Assembly: GCF_018614075.1 (NCBI RefSeq)
Contig: NZ_JAGGOZ010000027.1
Coordinates: 1 to 64,000, forward strand
Source: Streptomyces sp. ISL-94
Lineage (GTDB): Bacteria > Actinomycetota > Actinomycetes > Streptomycetales > Streptomycetaceae
Direction of reading: 5' to 3'
DNA: 64,000 nucleotides
The number at the start of each line of letters is the position of its first letter. The stretch's first letter is position 1. Shown here piece by piece: positions 25,784 to 34,966 of this stretch. A program made the position numbers and the translations under genes. A model generated the notes under the pieces. The model was not told where the DNA came from. It ran no database searches and worked only from the letters and a program-made list of their open reading frames with translations.

Positions 25784-28141
25784 ATGACAGCCCCTTCCCC
25801 CACCCCCACGAACCTCGCCGCGGACCTGTCCGCCTCCATCGCCGTCTTCCTGATCGCCCTGCCGTTCTCGCTCGGCATCGCCCTGGCCACCGGTGCACCG
25901 CTCCAGGCGGGACTGGTCGCCGCGGCGGTCGGCGGAATCATCGCCGGGCGGCTCGGCGGCGCACCGCTCCAGGTGAGCGGGCCCGCGGCCGGCCTCACCG
26001 TCGTCAGCGCCGAGTTGATCCAGCGCTACGGCTGGCGCACCACCTGCGCCATCACCGTGCTCGCCGGCTGCTGCCAGCTCGGGCTGGCCGCGCTGCGCAC
26101 CGCCCGGTCCGCGCTCGTGGTCAGCCCGGCCATCGTGCACGGCATGCTCGCCGGCGTCGGCGTGACGATCGCCATCGCCCAGCTGCACATCGTGCTCGGC
26201 GGCACTCCGCAGAGCTCGGCCGTGGCCAACGTCCGCGGGCTGCCCGCCCAATTGGCCGATCTGCATCCGGCGGCGCTCGGCGTCAGCGCGCTGACACTGG
26301 CCGTCCTGCTCGCCTGGCCGCGGCTGCCCGGACGGGCCGGCCGCGCCCTGCGCAAGGTCCCCGCCGCGCTCGCCGCCGTGGCGACGGCCACCGCCGTCGC
26401 CACGCTGGCCCGCCTCACCCTGCCCCTGGTGGACCTGCCGTCCTGGCGCAGCCACGCCCTGCCGGAACTGCCCGAGGGCCCGGTCCTCGGCATCATCGCT
26501 GCCGTACTGACCATCACCCTGGTCGGCAGTGTGGAGAGCCTCCTCTCCGCGGTCGCGACCGACAAGGCGATCGCCTCCGAGCGGCGTACGGGCAACCGCC
26601 CGCGCCGCGCCGACCTGGACCGGGAACTGCGTGGCCAGGGCGCGGCGAACATCATCTCGGGGGCGCTGGGCGGCCTGCCCGTCGCCGGCGGGGCCATGCG
26701 CAGCGTGGCGAACGTCAAGGCCGGGGCCGTCAGCCGGCGGTCGGCCGTTCTGCACGGGCTCTGGATCCTGCTCGCGGCCGCACTCCTCGCCCCCGCCCTC
26801 GACCTGGTCCCGCTCGCCGCGCTGGCCGCTCTGGTGATGGCGGTGGGGGTGCAGATGGTGAGCGCCACCCACCTGCGTACCGTCACCCGGCATCGCGAGG
26901 TCCTGGTCTATGCGACGACGATCGCGGCGGTGGTGCTCGGCGGTGTGCTGGAGGGAGTGGCCATCGGGATCGCGGTCGCCGTGGCGGTCGCGCTGTACCG
27001 GCTCACGCGGACCCGGATCACGGTGGAGGAGCGGGGCGGCATCCACCGCGTGCGGGCCCGCGGCCAGTTGACCTTCCTCGCCGTCCCCCGGCTGAGCCGC
27101 GTACTCAGCCACATTCCGCACGATGCACGCGTGGTGGTCGAGCTGGACGGCTCGTTCATGGACCACGCGGCGCACGAGACGCTCCAGGACTGGCAGGACT
27201 CCCATCTGGCGCACGGCGGCGCGCTGGAGATCACCGGCCGCTCCGCCGACCGGTCCCGGCCCTGGCAGCAGCGCCTCGACGGGAGCGGAGCCCAGCGCGC
27301 GGACCACCACTGCTGCCGCCCGTGGACCCCGTGGAAGAACCACTGCGACCACCGGTCCGCCGCCGGCGGCTCCGGCAGCGCCGAAGGCCGTACGGTGCCG
27401 GGCTCGACCGCGGCCACCGGCACCGAGGCGCAGACGCCGGCGCCCCGCCGGCGCGGCGCCGGTCAACTGGCCAACGGGATCAGCGCCTTCCAGCGCGATA
27501 CCGCGCCGCACGTACGGGACGAGCTGGCCCGGCTGGCCCGCGAAGGGCAGCGGCCCTCCCAGCTCTTCCTCACCTGCGCCGACTCCCGCCTGGTGACCAG
27601 CATGATCACGGCCAGCGGGCCGGGCGACCTGTTCACCGTCCGCAACGTCGGGAACCTGGTCCCGCTGCCGGGCGCCGAGTCCACCGACGACTCGGTCGCG
27701 GCTGCCATCGAGTACGCGGTGGACGTGCTCAAGGTGGACAGCATCACGGTGTGCGGGCACTCGGGCTGCGGGGCCATGCAGGCCCTGCTCAACTCCGCGC
27801 CCGGAGCACCGATGACCCCGCTGCGCCGCTGGCTGCGCCACGGGCTGCCCAGCTTGGAGCGGATGGCCAGCCGGAACCACGCCTGGGCCCGGATCTCGGG
27901 CCGGCTGCCGGCGGACGCCGTGGAACAGCTGTGCCTGACCAATGTGGTCCAGCAGCTGGAGCACCTGCGGGCCCATGAGTCGGTGGCCAGGCGGCTCGCC
28001 GAGGGCACCCTGGAGCTGCACGGGATGTACTTCCACGTGGGCGAGGCCCAGGCATACCTGCTCTCCGAGGGCGAGGACTTCTTCGACTGCCGCGTCTTCG
28101 ACACCGTCGGAGCCGACGGAGCAGTGGGACAGAACGCCTGA
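25784..28141 (+). CDS. SulP anion transporter fused to beta-carbonic anhydrase
   Basis: 785 residues from ATG 25784 (GGAGACGGGACCT upstream). Residues about 10-400 form the SulP transporter with many membrane helices (ADLSASIAVFLIALPFSLGI first), then a STAS domain (about 425-490). Residues about 560-785 are a beta-carbonic anhydrase: zinc ligands Cys598, His659 and Cys662 (TCADSR, VCGHSGC) and the catalytic Asp600-Arg602 dyad. The linker (508-523) contains His-His-Cys-Cys and His-Cys-Asp-His clusters. The fusion suggests bicarbonate (or sulfate) uptake coupled to CO2/HCO3- interconversion. Followed by a terminator. Confidence 0.93.
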   Translation: MTAPSPTPTNLAADLSASIAVFLIALPFSLGIALATGAPLQAGLVAAAVGGIIAGRLGGAPLQVSGPAAGLTVVSAELIQRYGWRTTCAITVLAGCCQLGLAALRTARSALVVSPAIVHGMLAGVGVTIAIAQLHIVLGGTPQSSAVANVRGLPAQLADLHPAALGVSALTLAVLLAWPRLPGRAGRALRKVPAALAAVATATAVATLARLTLPLVDLPSWRSHALPELPEGPVLGIIAAVLTITLVGSVESLLSAVATDKAIASERRTGNRPRRADLDRELRGQGAANIISGALGGLPVAGGAMRSVANVKAGAVSRRSAVLHGLWILLAAALLAPALDLVPLAALAALVMAVGVQMVSATHLRTVTRHREVLVYATTIAAVVLGGVLEGVAIGIAVAVAVALYRLTRTRITVEERGGIHRVRARGQLTFLAVPRLSRVLSHIPHDARVVVELDGSFMDHAAHETLQDWQDSHLAHGGALEITGRSADRSRPWQQRLDGSGAQRADHHCCRPWTPWKNHCDHRSAAGGSGSAEGRTVPGSTAATGTEAQTPAPRRRGAGQLANGISAFQRDTAPHVRDELARLAREGQRPSQLFLTCADSRLVTSMITASGPGDLFTVRNVGNLVPLPGAESTDDSVAAAIEYAVDVLKVDSITVCGHSGCGAMQALLNSAPGAPMTPLRRWLRHGLPSLERMASRNHAWARISGRLPADAVEQLCLTNVVQQLEHLRAHESVARRLAEGTLELHGMYFHVGEAQAYLLSEGEDFFDCRVFDTVGADGAVGQNA

Positions 28142-28191
28142 AACCACCGCGCGCCTGAACCGATAGCCTCCCGTATCCGTGCAATCGTTTT

Positions 28192-28228
28192 GGCCCCTTC
28201 CCGCACCCTGCAGCGGGAGGGGGCCTTT
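28192..28228 (+). terminator. Terminator of the SulP-carbonic anhydrase gene
   Basis: A 13-bp stem with one G-T pair (28192-28204 with 28213-28225), 8-nt loop, followed by TTT. Confidence 0.85.
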
Positions 28229-28351
28229 CGCGCGCGCATCCGGCCGTGCTATAGGTCTAAACCAATCCTCGGCTACCCCTTGTCACCTGGGCCGCTGACT
28301 GATGAGCTATGCCCCGGGGACACAACGGACACCCTGGGAAAGGGAGATGTC

Positions 28352-30307
28352 GTGAGCAATGAAAGCCTGGCCAATCTGCTCAAGGAGGAGCGGCGGTTCG
28401 CACCGCCCGCCGATCTGGCCGCCGCCGCCAACGTGACAGAGGCTGCGTACACACAGGCCGACGCGGACCGGCTGGGCTTCTGGGCCGAGCAGGCCCGGCG
28501 GCTGACCTGGGCCACCGAGCCGACCGAGACGCTCGACTGGACGAATCCGCCCTTCGCGAAGTGGTTCGCGGACGGCAAGCTGAACGTGGCGTACAACTGC
28601 GTGGACCGCCACGTCGAGGCCGGCAACGGCGACCGCGTCGCCATCCACTTCGAGGGCGAGCCCGGCGACAGCCGCGCGATCACCTACGCCGAGCTCAAGG
28701 ACGAGGTCTCCAGGGCCGCCAACGCCCTGACCGAGCTGGGCGTCCAGCCCGGCGACCGCGTCGCCGTCTACCTGCCGATGATCCCCGAGGCAGTCGTCGC
28801 GATGCTCGCGTGCGCCCGCGTCGGCGCCGCGCACTCCGTGGTGTTCGGCGGGTTCTCCGCCGACGCCGTCGCCTCCCGCATCCAGGACGCCGACGCCAAG
28901 CTGGTCATCACCGCCGACGGCGGCTACCGCCGCGGCAAGCCCACCGCGCTGAAGCCCGCCATCGACGAGGCCGTCGGCAAGTGTCCGCAGGTCAAGAACG
29001 TGCTCGTGGTGCGGCGCACCGGCCAGGACACCGCCTTCACCGAGGGCCGCGACGTCTGGTGGCACGAGGCCGTCGGCCGCCAGTCCACCTCGCACACCCC
29101 GCAGGCCTTCGATGCCGAGCACCCGCTCTTCATCCTCTACACCTCGGGGACCACGGGTAAGCCGAAGGGGATCCTGCACACCTCGGGCGGTTACCTCACG
29201 CAGACCGCGTACACCCACCACGCGGTCTTCGACCTGAAGCCGGAGACCGACGTCTACTGGTGCACCGCCGACATCGGCTGGGTGACCGGGCACTCGTACA
29301 TCGTCTACGGGCCGCTCGCGAACGGCGCCACCCAGGTGATGTACGAGGGCACGCCGGACACCCCGCACCAGGGCCGGTTCTGGGAGATCGTGCAGAAGTA
29401 CGGCGTCAGCATCCTCTACACGGCGCCGACGGCCATCCGCACGTTCATGAAGTGGGGCGACGACATCCCCGCGAAGTTCGACCTGTCGAGCCTGCGCGTC
29501 CTGGGCTCGGTCGGCGAGCCGATCAACCCCGAGGCCTGGATCTGGTACCGCAAGCACATCGGCGGCGACCGCTGCCCGATCGTGGATACCTGGTGGCAGA
29601 CCGAGACCGGCGCGATGATGATCTCCCCGCTGCCGGGCGTCACCGACACCAAGCCGGGCTCCGCGCAGCGCGCCCTGCCCGGGATCTCCGCCACCGTCGT
29701 GGACGACGAGGCGAACGAGGTCCCCAACGGCGGAGGCGGCTACCTGGTCCTCACCGAGCCGTGGCCTTCGATGCTGCGCACCATCTGGGGTGACGACCAG
29801 CGCTTCATCGACATCTACTGGTCGCGCTTCGAGGGCAAGTACTTCGCGGGCGACGGCGCCAAGAAGGACGACGACGGCGACATCTGGCTGCTCGGCCGGG
29901 TGGACGACGTCATGCTGGTCTCCGGCCACAACATCTCCACCACCGAGGTCGAGTCGGCGCTCGTCTCGCACCCCTCCGTCGCCGAGGCGGCCGTGGTCGG
30001 CGCCAACGACGAGACCACCGGCCAGGCCATCGTGGCCTTCGTCATCCTGCGCAGCAGCGCCTCCGAGACCGAGAGCCTGGTCGCGGAGCTGCGCAACCAC
30101 GTCGGCGCCACGCTCGGCCCGATCGCCAAGCCGAAGCGGATCCTGCCGGTCCAGGAGCTGCCGAAGACCCGCTCGGGCAAGATCATGCGCCGCCTGCTGC
30201 GCGATGTGGCGGAGAACCGCGCCGTCGGCGACGTCACCACGCTCGCCGACTCCTCGGTCATGGACCTGATCCAGAGCCAGCTGCCGTCCGCGGCCAGCGA
30301 GGACTGA
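28352..30307 (+). CDS. acsA: Acetyl-CoA synthetase
   Basis: Makes acetyl-CoA from acetate, ATP and CoA through acetyl-AMP. 651 residues from GTG 28352 (AGGGAGATGTC upstream). The AMP-binding signature is YTSGTTGKPKG; then TWWQTETG, and the CoA-site and hinge region VDDVMLVSGHNIS. The regulatory lysine, acetylated in other bacteria, is Lys610 in PKTRSGKIMRR. Full length for the family. The gene has its own terminator and a 120-bp leader after the previous terminator, so it is probably monocistronic. Acetate metabolism matters in Streptomyces for polyketide precursors. Confidence 0.98.
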   Translation: MSNESLANLLKEERRFAPPADLAAAANVTEAAYTQADADRLGFWAEQARRLTWATEPTETLDWTNPPFAKWFADGKLNVAYNCVDRHVEAGNGDRVAIHFEGEPGDSRAITYAELKDEVSRAANALTELGVQPGDRVAVYLPMIPEAVVAMLACARVGAAHSVVFGGFSADAVASRIQDADAKLVITADGGYRRGKPTALKPAIDEAVGKCPQVKNVLVVRRTGQDTAFTEGRDVWWHEAVGRQSTSHTPQAFDAEHPLFILYTSGTTGKPKGILHTSGGYLTQTAYTHHAVFDLKPETDVYWCTADIGWVTGHSYIVYGPLANGATQVMYEGTPDTPHQGRFWEIVQKYGVSILYTAPTAIRTFMKWGDDIPAKFDLSSLRVLGSVGEPINPEAWIWYRKHIGGDRCPIVDTWWQTETGAMMISPLPGVTDTKPGSAQRALPGISATVVDDEANEVPNGGGGYLVLTEPWPSMLRTIWGDDQRFIDIYWSRFEGKYFAGDGAKKDDDGDIWLLGRVDDVMLVSGHNISTTEVESALVSHPSVAEAAVVGANDETTGQAIVAFVILRSSASETESLVAELRNHVGATLGPIAKPKRILPVQELPKTRSGKIMRRLLRDVAENRAVGDVTTLADSSVMDLIQSQLPSAASED

Positions 30308-30339
30308 CGGGGCTGCCCGACCGGGGCGCAACGGGTTGA

Positions 30340-30378
30340 AGGAGGGTGTTCGGCGCGTAGCGCGCCGGACACCCTCCT
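30340..30378 (+). terminator. Terminator of acsA
   Basis: An 18-bp stem with one G-T pair (30340-30357 with 30361-30378) and a 3-nt loop, 33 bases after the acsA stop. Very stable, likely bidirectional. Confidence 0.88.
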
Positions 30379-30421
30379 GCCGTTTAAGGTGAAGATCACC
30401 TGATGCGACCGGCCGACCCTG

Positions 30422-30450
30422 TAAAATAGGAAAAGCGTCAATATATGACG
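30422..30450 (+). promoter_or_regulatory. Possible nhaA promoter with inverted repeat
   Basis: TAAAAT at 30422-30427 is a good -10 match in an otherwise G/C-rich region, and a 5-bp inverted repeat CGTCA-N5-TGACG lies at 30436-30450 in the expected start area. No convincing -35 hexamer is seen. It may be an operator for a salt or pH regulator; that is inference. Confidence 0.35.
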
Positions 30451-30531
30451 TGCTCAAGTTTTCAGGGTGCGCCGGGAAGTCTGGTCGGCAACAGCGTTTG
30501 TCATGCCGTCGACCGCCCGGAGGTGCCCCCC

Positions 30532-31965
30532 GTGGCCACGCCCACGCCTACCCCCACCCCCAGCCGCAAGCTGCTCGGCCGGCTCTCACTGCCCGAGCGC
30601 CGCTTCGTCGCCGACGCCCTGCGCGCCGAGACCGTCGGTGGCGTGCTGCTGCTCGTGGCCGCGATCGCCGCCCTGATCTGGTCCAACACGCCCGCCCTGG
30701 CGGACAGCTACCACACGGTCCGGGACCTCCACCTCGGCCCCGGCTCCCTGGGCCTGGACCTGTCGATCCAGCACTGGGCCGCCGACGGCCTCCTCGCGGT
30801 CTTCTTCTTCGTCGCCGGCATCGAACTCAAGCGCGAGCTGGTCGCGGGTGACCTGCGCGAGCCCAAGGCGGCCGCCCTCCCCGTCATCGCCGCCCTCTGC
30901 GGCATGGCCGTCCCGGCCCTGGTCTACGCCCTGACCAACATGTCCGGCGGCGGCTCGTTGAACGGCTGGGCGGTCCCGACCGCGACCGACATCGCCTTCG
31001 CGCTCGCGGTCCTCGCGGTCATCGGCACCTCGCTGCCGTCCGCCCTGCGCGCCTTCCTGCTGACCCTCGCCGTCGTCGACGACCTCTTCGCCATCCTGAT
31101 CATCGCCGTGTTCTTCACCAACGAGCTCGACTTCCTGGCGCTCGGCGGCGCTGTCGTGGGTCTGGCCCTCTTCTGGTTCCTGCTCCGCAAGAACGTCCGC
31201 GGCTGGTACGTCTACGTCCCGCTCGCCCTGGTCATCTGGGGCCTGATGTACAACAGCGGCATCCACGCCACCATCGCCGGTGTCGCCATGGGCCTGATGC
31301 TCCGCTGCACCCGCAAGGACGACGAGCGCCACTCCCCCGGCGAGCACATCGAGCACCTGATCCGGCCCCTCTCCGCCGGTCTCGCCGTCCCGCTCTTCGC
31401 CCTGTTCTCCGCCGGGGTCTCCCTCTCCGACGAGTCCATCGGCCAGGTGTTCACCCGGCCGGAGACCCTCGGTGTCGTCCTCGGCCTGGTCGTCGGCAAG
31501 ACCGTGGGCATCTTCGGCGGCACCTGGCTGGCCGCCCGCTTCACCAAGGCCGAGCTCAACGAGGACCTGGCCTGGCCCGACGTATTCGCCGTGGCCTCGC
31601 TCGCCGGCATCGGCTTCACCGTCTCGCTGCTGATCGGCGAGCTCGCCTTCGCCGGCGACGCGGTCCTCACCGACGAGGTCAAGGCCGCCGTCCTGATCGG
31701 CTCGCTCATCTCCGCCGTCCTCGCCTGTGTCCTGCTCAAGCTCCGCGACCGCAGGTACAGGGCGCTCACCGAGGCCGAGGAGCGCGACGAGGACCTGGAC
31801 GGCATCCCGGACATCTACGAGGAGCACAACCCCGAGTACCACCTGCGGATGGCGAGGATCTACGAGAACAAGGCCGCAGAGCACCGCCGCAGGGCCGAGG
31901 CGGCAGCCGCCGGTCCGGCCGAAGCGGCAGCCGGTTCCCACGCAGAGGGCGACCGTCCGGCATGA
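30532..31965 (+). CDS. nhaA: Na+/H+ antiporter NhaA
   Basis: 477 residues from GTG 30532, chosen because GGAGG lies 8 bases upstream; ATG 30445 would add 29 residues without membrane character. Twelve membrane helices are expected. The sodium-site residues are visible: PTATDIAFAL (Asp133 equivalent) and LAVVDDLFAI (Asp163-Asp164 pair). The family core ends near residue 405; a charged C-terminal tail (EERDEDLDGIPDIYEEHNPE, then Ala/Glu repeats) extends into the cytoplasm. It starts a rightward group with the holin-like gene and an alpha/beta hydrolase gene. Confidence 0.96.
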   Translation: MATPTPTPTPSRKLLGRLSLPERRFVADALRAETVGGVLLLVAAIAALIWSNTPALADSYHTVRDLHLGPGSLGLDLSIQHWAADGLLAVFFFVAGIELKRELVAGDLREPKAAALPVIAALCGMAVPALVYALTNMSGGGSLNGWAVPTATDIAFALAVLAVIGTSLPSALRAFLLTLAVVDDLFAILIIAVFFTNELDFLALGGAVVGLALFWFLLRKNVRGWYVYVPLALVIWGLMYNSGIHATIAGVAMGLMLRCTRKDDERHSPGEHIEHLIRPLSAGLAVPLFALFSAGVSLSDESIGQVFTRPETLGVVLGLVVGKTVGIFGGTWLAARFTKAELNEDLAWPDVFAVASLAGIGFTVSLLIGELAFAGDAVLTDEVKAAVLIGSLISAVLACVLLKLRDRRYRALTEAEERDEDLDGIPDIYEEHNPEYHLRMARIYENKAAEHRRRAEAAAAGPAEAAAGSHAEGDRPA

Positions 31966-32019
31966 TCTGACTGACGACGGAGGACAGCCGCCGGCAGCAG
32001 ACGACAGAGGGAGAGAGCG

Positions 32020-32478
32020 ATGACCGCAGGGGACCAAGGAGTGCAAGGAGCCGAGCGCACACTCGGCCAGCTGGTCGCCTCGGCCACCGCCGAGATGTCC
32101 GCCCTGGTGCACGACGAGATCGCCCTCGCCAAGGTGGAGATCAAGCAGGACGTCAAGCGCGCGGGCATCGGCAGCGGCGCCGCCATCGTCGCGGGCGTGC
32201 TGGTGCTCTTCTCCCTGCCCGTACTGAGTTTCGCCGCGGCCTACGGGATCCATAACCTCGGGCTCGGCCTCGCGTGGTCCTTCCTCATCGTCGGCGGTGC
32301 GTTCTGGCTGCTCGCGGGCCTGGTCGGGCTGCTCGCCGTGGTCAAGTTCAAGAAGGTCAAGCCGCCGGTGAAGACCATCGAGTCCGTCAAGCAGACCGCT
32401 GCGCTCGTAGGGACCGTCAAGCCGCACGCGCGGCCGTTGAGTGACAAGGCCCTGGGTGTGGCACGCTCGTCCTCATGA
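32020..32478 (+). CDS. Phage holin-family (DUF1469) membrane protein
   Basis: 152 residues, ATG 32020 with GAGGGAGAGA upstream. An amphipathic N-terminal helix (ALVHDEIALAKVEIKQDVKR) leads into two membrane helices (GSGAAIVAGVLVLFSLPVL and LAWSFLIVGGAFWLLAGLVG) and a basic tail (KFKKVKPPVKTIESVKQTA). These actinobacterial housekeeping proteins carry the holin name only by Pfam similarity; no phage genes lie near. Overlaps the next gene in ATGA. Confidence 0.85.
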   Translation: MTAGDQGVQGAERTLGQLVASATAEMSALVHDEIALAKVEIKQDVKRAGIGSGAAIVAGVLVLFSLPVLSFAAAYGIHNLGLGLAWSFLIVGGAFWLLAGLVGLLAVVKFKKVKPPVKTIESVKQTAALVGTVKPHARPLSDKALGVARSSS

Positions 32479-33431
32479 CAGCCCCCTCGCCGGACCCCAG
32501 CACTCCGCCCACCGCTGCCACGGCGGTACGGCTCGACGTGCCCGGGAGGTCGGTGACGCACCGGGACGTCGCCGCCAACGGTGCCCGCTTCCATGTCGCC
32601 GAGCTCGGTGACGGGCCGCTGGTGCTCCTGCTGCACGGCTTCCCGCAGTTCTGGTGGACCTGGCGGCACCAGCTGACCGCGCTCGCCGACGCCGGCTACC
32701 GGGCGGTCGCCATGGACCTGCGCGGCGTGGGCGGCAGCGACCGCACCCCGCGCGGCTACGACCCCGCCAATCTCGCGCTCGACATCACCGGGGTCGTACG
32801 GTCCCTCGGCGAACCGGACGCCGCCCTCGTGGGGCACGACCTGGGCGGGTACCTCGCCTGGACGGCGGCCGTGATGCGGCCCAAGCTGGTGCGCCGCCTC
32901 GTCGTCTCCTCCATGCCGCATCCGCGGCGGTGGCGCTCGGCGATGCTGTCGGACTTCGGGCAGGCCAGGGCCAGTTCGCACATCTGGGGCTTCCAGCGGC
33001 CGTTCGTCCCCGAGCGGCAGCTCGTCGCCGATGACGGGGCCCTCGTAGGGCAGCTGATCCGGGACTGGTCGGGGCCGCTGCTTCCGGAGGACGCGGATCT
33101 CGCCGTGTACCAGCGGGCGATGTGCATCCCGTCCACCGCGCACTGCTCGATCGAGCCGTACCGCTGGATGATGCGGTCGATGGCGCGGCCCGACGGGCTC
33201 CAGTTCAACCGGCGGATGAAGCGGCCGGTGCGGGTGCCGACGCTGCACCTGCACGGCTCGCTCGACCCGGTGATGCGGACGCGCAGTGCGGCCGGTTCCG
33301 GGGAGTACGTCGAAGCCCCGTACCGGTGGCGGCTGTTCGACGGTCTCGGGCACTTCCCGCACGAGGAGGACCCGGTCGCCTTCTCTACCGAGTTGGTGAA
33401 CTGGCTGAAAGACCCCGAGCCGGACCGCTGA
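32475..33431 (+). CDS. Alpha/beta hydrolase, epoxide hydrolase-like
   Basis: 318 residues. The oxyanion motif is LLLHGFPQF and the nucleophile elbow VGHDLGG carries Asp, as in epoxide hydrolases and haloalkane dehalogenases, not Ser. The acid and base residues are in HGSLDPV and GLGHFPHEE. Cap-domain tyrosines are possible but not clearly placed. Translationally coupled to the membrane protein before it (ATGA). Substrate not predicted. Confidence 0.87.
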   Translation: MTAPSPDPSTPPTAATAVRLDVPGRSVTHRDVAANGARFHVAELGDGPLVLLLHGFPQFWWTWRHQLTALADAGYRAVAMDLRGVGGSDRTPRGYDPANLALDITGVVRSLGEPDAALVGHDLGGYLAWTAAVMRPKLVRRLVVSSMPHPRRWRSAMLSDFGQARASSHIWGFQRPFVPERQLVADDGALVGQLIRDWSGPLLPEDADLAVYQRAMCIPSTAHCSIEPYRWMMRSMARPDGLQFNRRMKRPVRVPTLHLHGSLDPVMRTRSAAGSGEYVEAPYRWRLFDGLGHFPHEEDPVAFSTELVNWLKDPEPDR

Positions 33432-33537
33432 CCCGCTCCACCGCGCGAGATGACAATCATTCAATTGCCTGGCGCATAGGCCAATTGGCCGCCGCGTACG
33501 GGGTTACCGACCTTGGGGCACGGGCACAGCTCGGAGT

Positions 33538-33711
33538 ATGGGCTGGACGCACGACTACGGTGACACCGCACACGAACGCCGCTCGGCAGCTACGCCGGGC
33601 ACCCACGAGAGGCCCGGCCCGCGCGGCCACGACCTCAGACTCGGGATTCCGCGCATCCTGCGCCGCCGGGCCCGCTGGGTCTCGGCACGCCTGCGGCATC
33701 CGCGGACGTAA
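33538..33711 (+). CDS. Candidate small basic protein, 57 residues
   Basis: Open frame ATG 33538 to TAA 33711 starting MGWTHDYGDTAHERR and ending RRARWVSARLRHPRT. Third positions are about 84 percent G/C, as in neighbouring genes, and a Trp/Arg-rich end is unusual for a chance frame. GGAG sits only 2 bases before the start, so the ribosome site is poor. It lies in the 319-bp gap between the hydrolase and the protease genes, which otherwise shows only an A/T-richer stretch (33452-33490) that could be its promoter. Confidence 0.45.
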   Translation: MGWTHDYGDTAHERRSAATPGTHERPGPRGHDLRLGIPRILRRRARWVSARLRHPRT

Positions 33712-33750
33712 AGAACCGCGCAGACGCGGCGGCGCGGGAACCGCACGGCC

Positions 33751-34962
33751 TCAGAGGGCGCAGCCCTGGCTGTCGACCCGCTGGACGGCGCTCTTGCCGA
33801 TCCGGATGTCGTCGCGGATCTCGTCCGCCGTCAGCGCGTAGCCGGTGTTCGGGTCGTCGAGGGACTTCGCGAAGACGACCCCGTACACCTTGCCGTCGGG
33901 AGTCAGCAACGGGCCGCCGGAGTTGCCCTGGCGGACCGTCGCGTACAGCGAGTAGACGTCCCGTCGCACGGTACCGCGGTGGTAGATGTCCGGGCCGTTG
34001 GCGTTGATCCGGCCGCGGACGCGGGCGGAGCGGACGTCGTACGCGCCGTTCTCCGGGAAGCCGGCGACGATCGCGTCGCTGCCGCTCGCCGCGTCCCGGT
34101 CGGAGAACTCCAGCGCCGGGGCCTTCAGCTTGGGCACGTCCAGGACGGCGATGTCGCGGCCCCAGTCGTAGAGCACGACCTTGCCGTCGTACAGCTTGCC
34201 CTCGCCGCCGACCTGCACGGTCGGCTCGGCGACCCCGCCGACGACGTGCGCGTTGGTCATCACCTTGCCGGGCGCGAAGACGAAGCCCGTGCCCTCCAGC
34301 ACCTTGCTGCAGCCGGGAGCGGTGCCGACGACCTTCACGATCGAGCGCCTGGCCTGCTCTGTGACGGGGCTGATGGCGAGCGCCGGGTCGGGCGCCTTCA
34401 CCTCGGTGATGGGCTCGTTGGAGAACGGGCTGAACACCTGTGGGAAGCCGTTGCGCGCCAAGGTGGAGCTGAAGTCCGAGAACCAGGTGTTCGCCTGGGC
34501 GGGCAGCACCCGCGCCACGCCGAGGAGCACCTTGGAGTTGCGGACCTCCTTGCCCAGCGTGGGAAGCGAGGTCCCGGCCAGTGCGGAACCGATCAGCCAC
34601 GCCACCAGCAGCATCGCCACCACGTTGACCAGGGCCCCGCCGGTCGCGTCGAGCGCGCGCGCCGGCGACCAGGTGATGTGGCGGCGGAGTCTGTTGCCGA
34701 GGTGGGTGGTCAGGGCCTGGCCGATCGAGGCGCAGATGATGATCACGACGACGGCGATGACGACGACCGTGGTGGACACCTGGGTGCCGTTGTCCGTCAC
34801 CCGGTCCCAGATCAGCGGGAGCAGGGACACGGCGACGAGGCCACCGCCGAGGAACCCGATCACCGACAGGATGCCGACGACGAACCCCTGGCGGTAGCCG
34901 ACGATCGCGAACCACACGGCAGCGAGCAGCAACAAGATGTCCAGCACGTTCACATGGGTCAC
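33751..34962 (-). CDS. MarP-like membrane serine protease (CvpA-trypsin fusion)
   Basis: 403 residues from GTG 34962. Four hydrophobic segments (residues 7-130, CvpA/colicin V type) precede an extracytoplasmic chymotrypsin-like domain. The catalytic triad is His239 (MTNAHVV), Asp270 (RDIAVLD) and Ser348 (RQGNSGG), and Cys218/Cys401 are placed to form the disulfide known in mycobacterial MarP, which is needed for acid and oxidative stress resistance. The nudL-like gene ends 4 bp upstream; the two form a unit. The stress role is inferred from the mycobacterial protein. Confidence 0.92.
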   Translation of the reverse strand: MTHVNVLDILLLLAAVWFAIVGYRQGFVVGILSVIGFLGGGLVAVSLLPLIWDRVTDNGTQVSTTVVVIAVVVIIICASIGQALTTHLGNRLRRHITWSPARALDATGGALVNVVAMLLVAWLIGSALAGTSLPTLGKEVRNSKVLLGVARVLPAQANTWFSDFSSTLARNGFPQVFSPFSNEPITEVKAPDPALAISPVTEQARRSIVKVVGTAPGCSKVLEGTGFVFAPGKVMTNAHVVGGVAEPTVQVGGEGKLYDGKVVLYDWGRDIAVLDVPKLKAPALEFSDRDAASGSDAIVAGFPENGAYDVRSARVRGRINANGPDIYHRGTVRRDVYSLYATVRQGNSGGPLLTPDGKVYGVVFAKSLDDPNTGYALTADEIRDDIRIGKSAVQRVDSQGCAL

Positions 34963-34966
34963 CGTC

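Noticed and set aside
32020-32478. Prophage remnant (holin-family annotation)
   Set aside because: The family name is historical; the gene is syntenic beside nhaA and no other phage gene is present.
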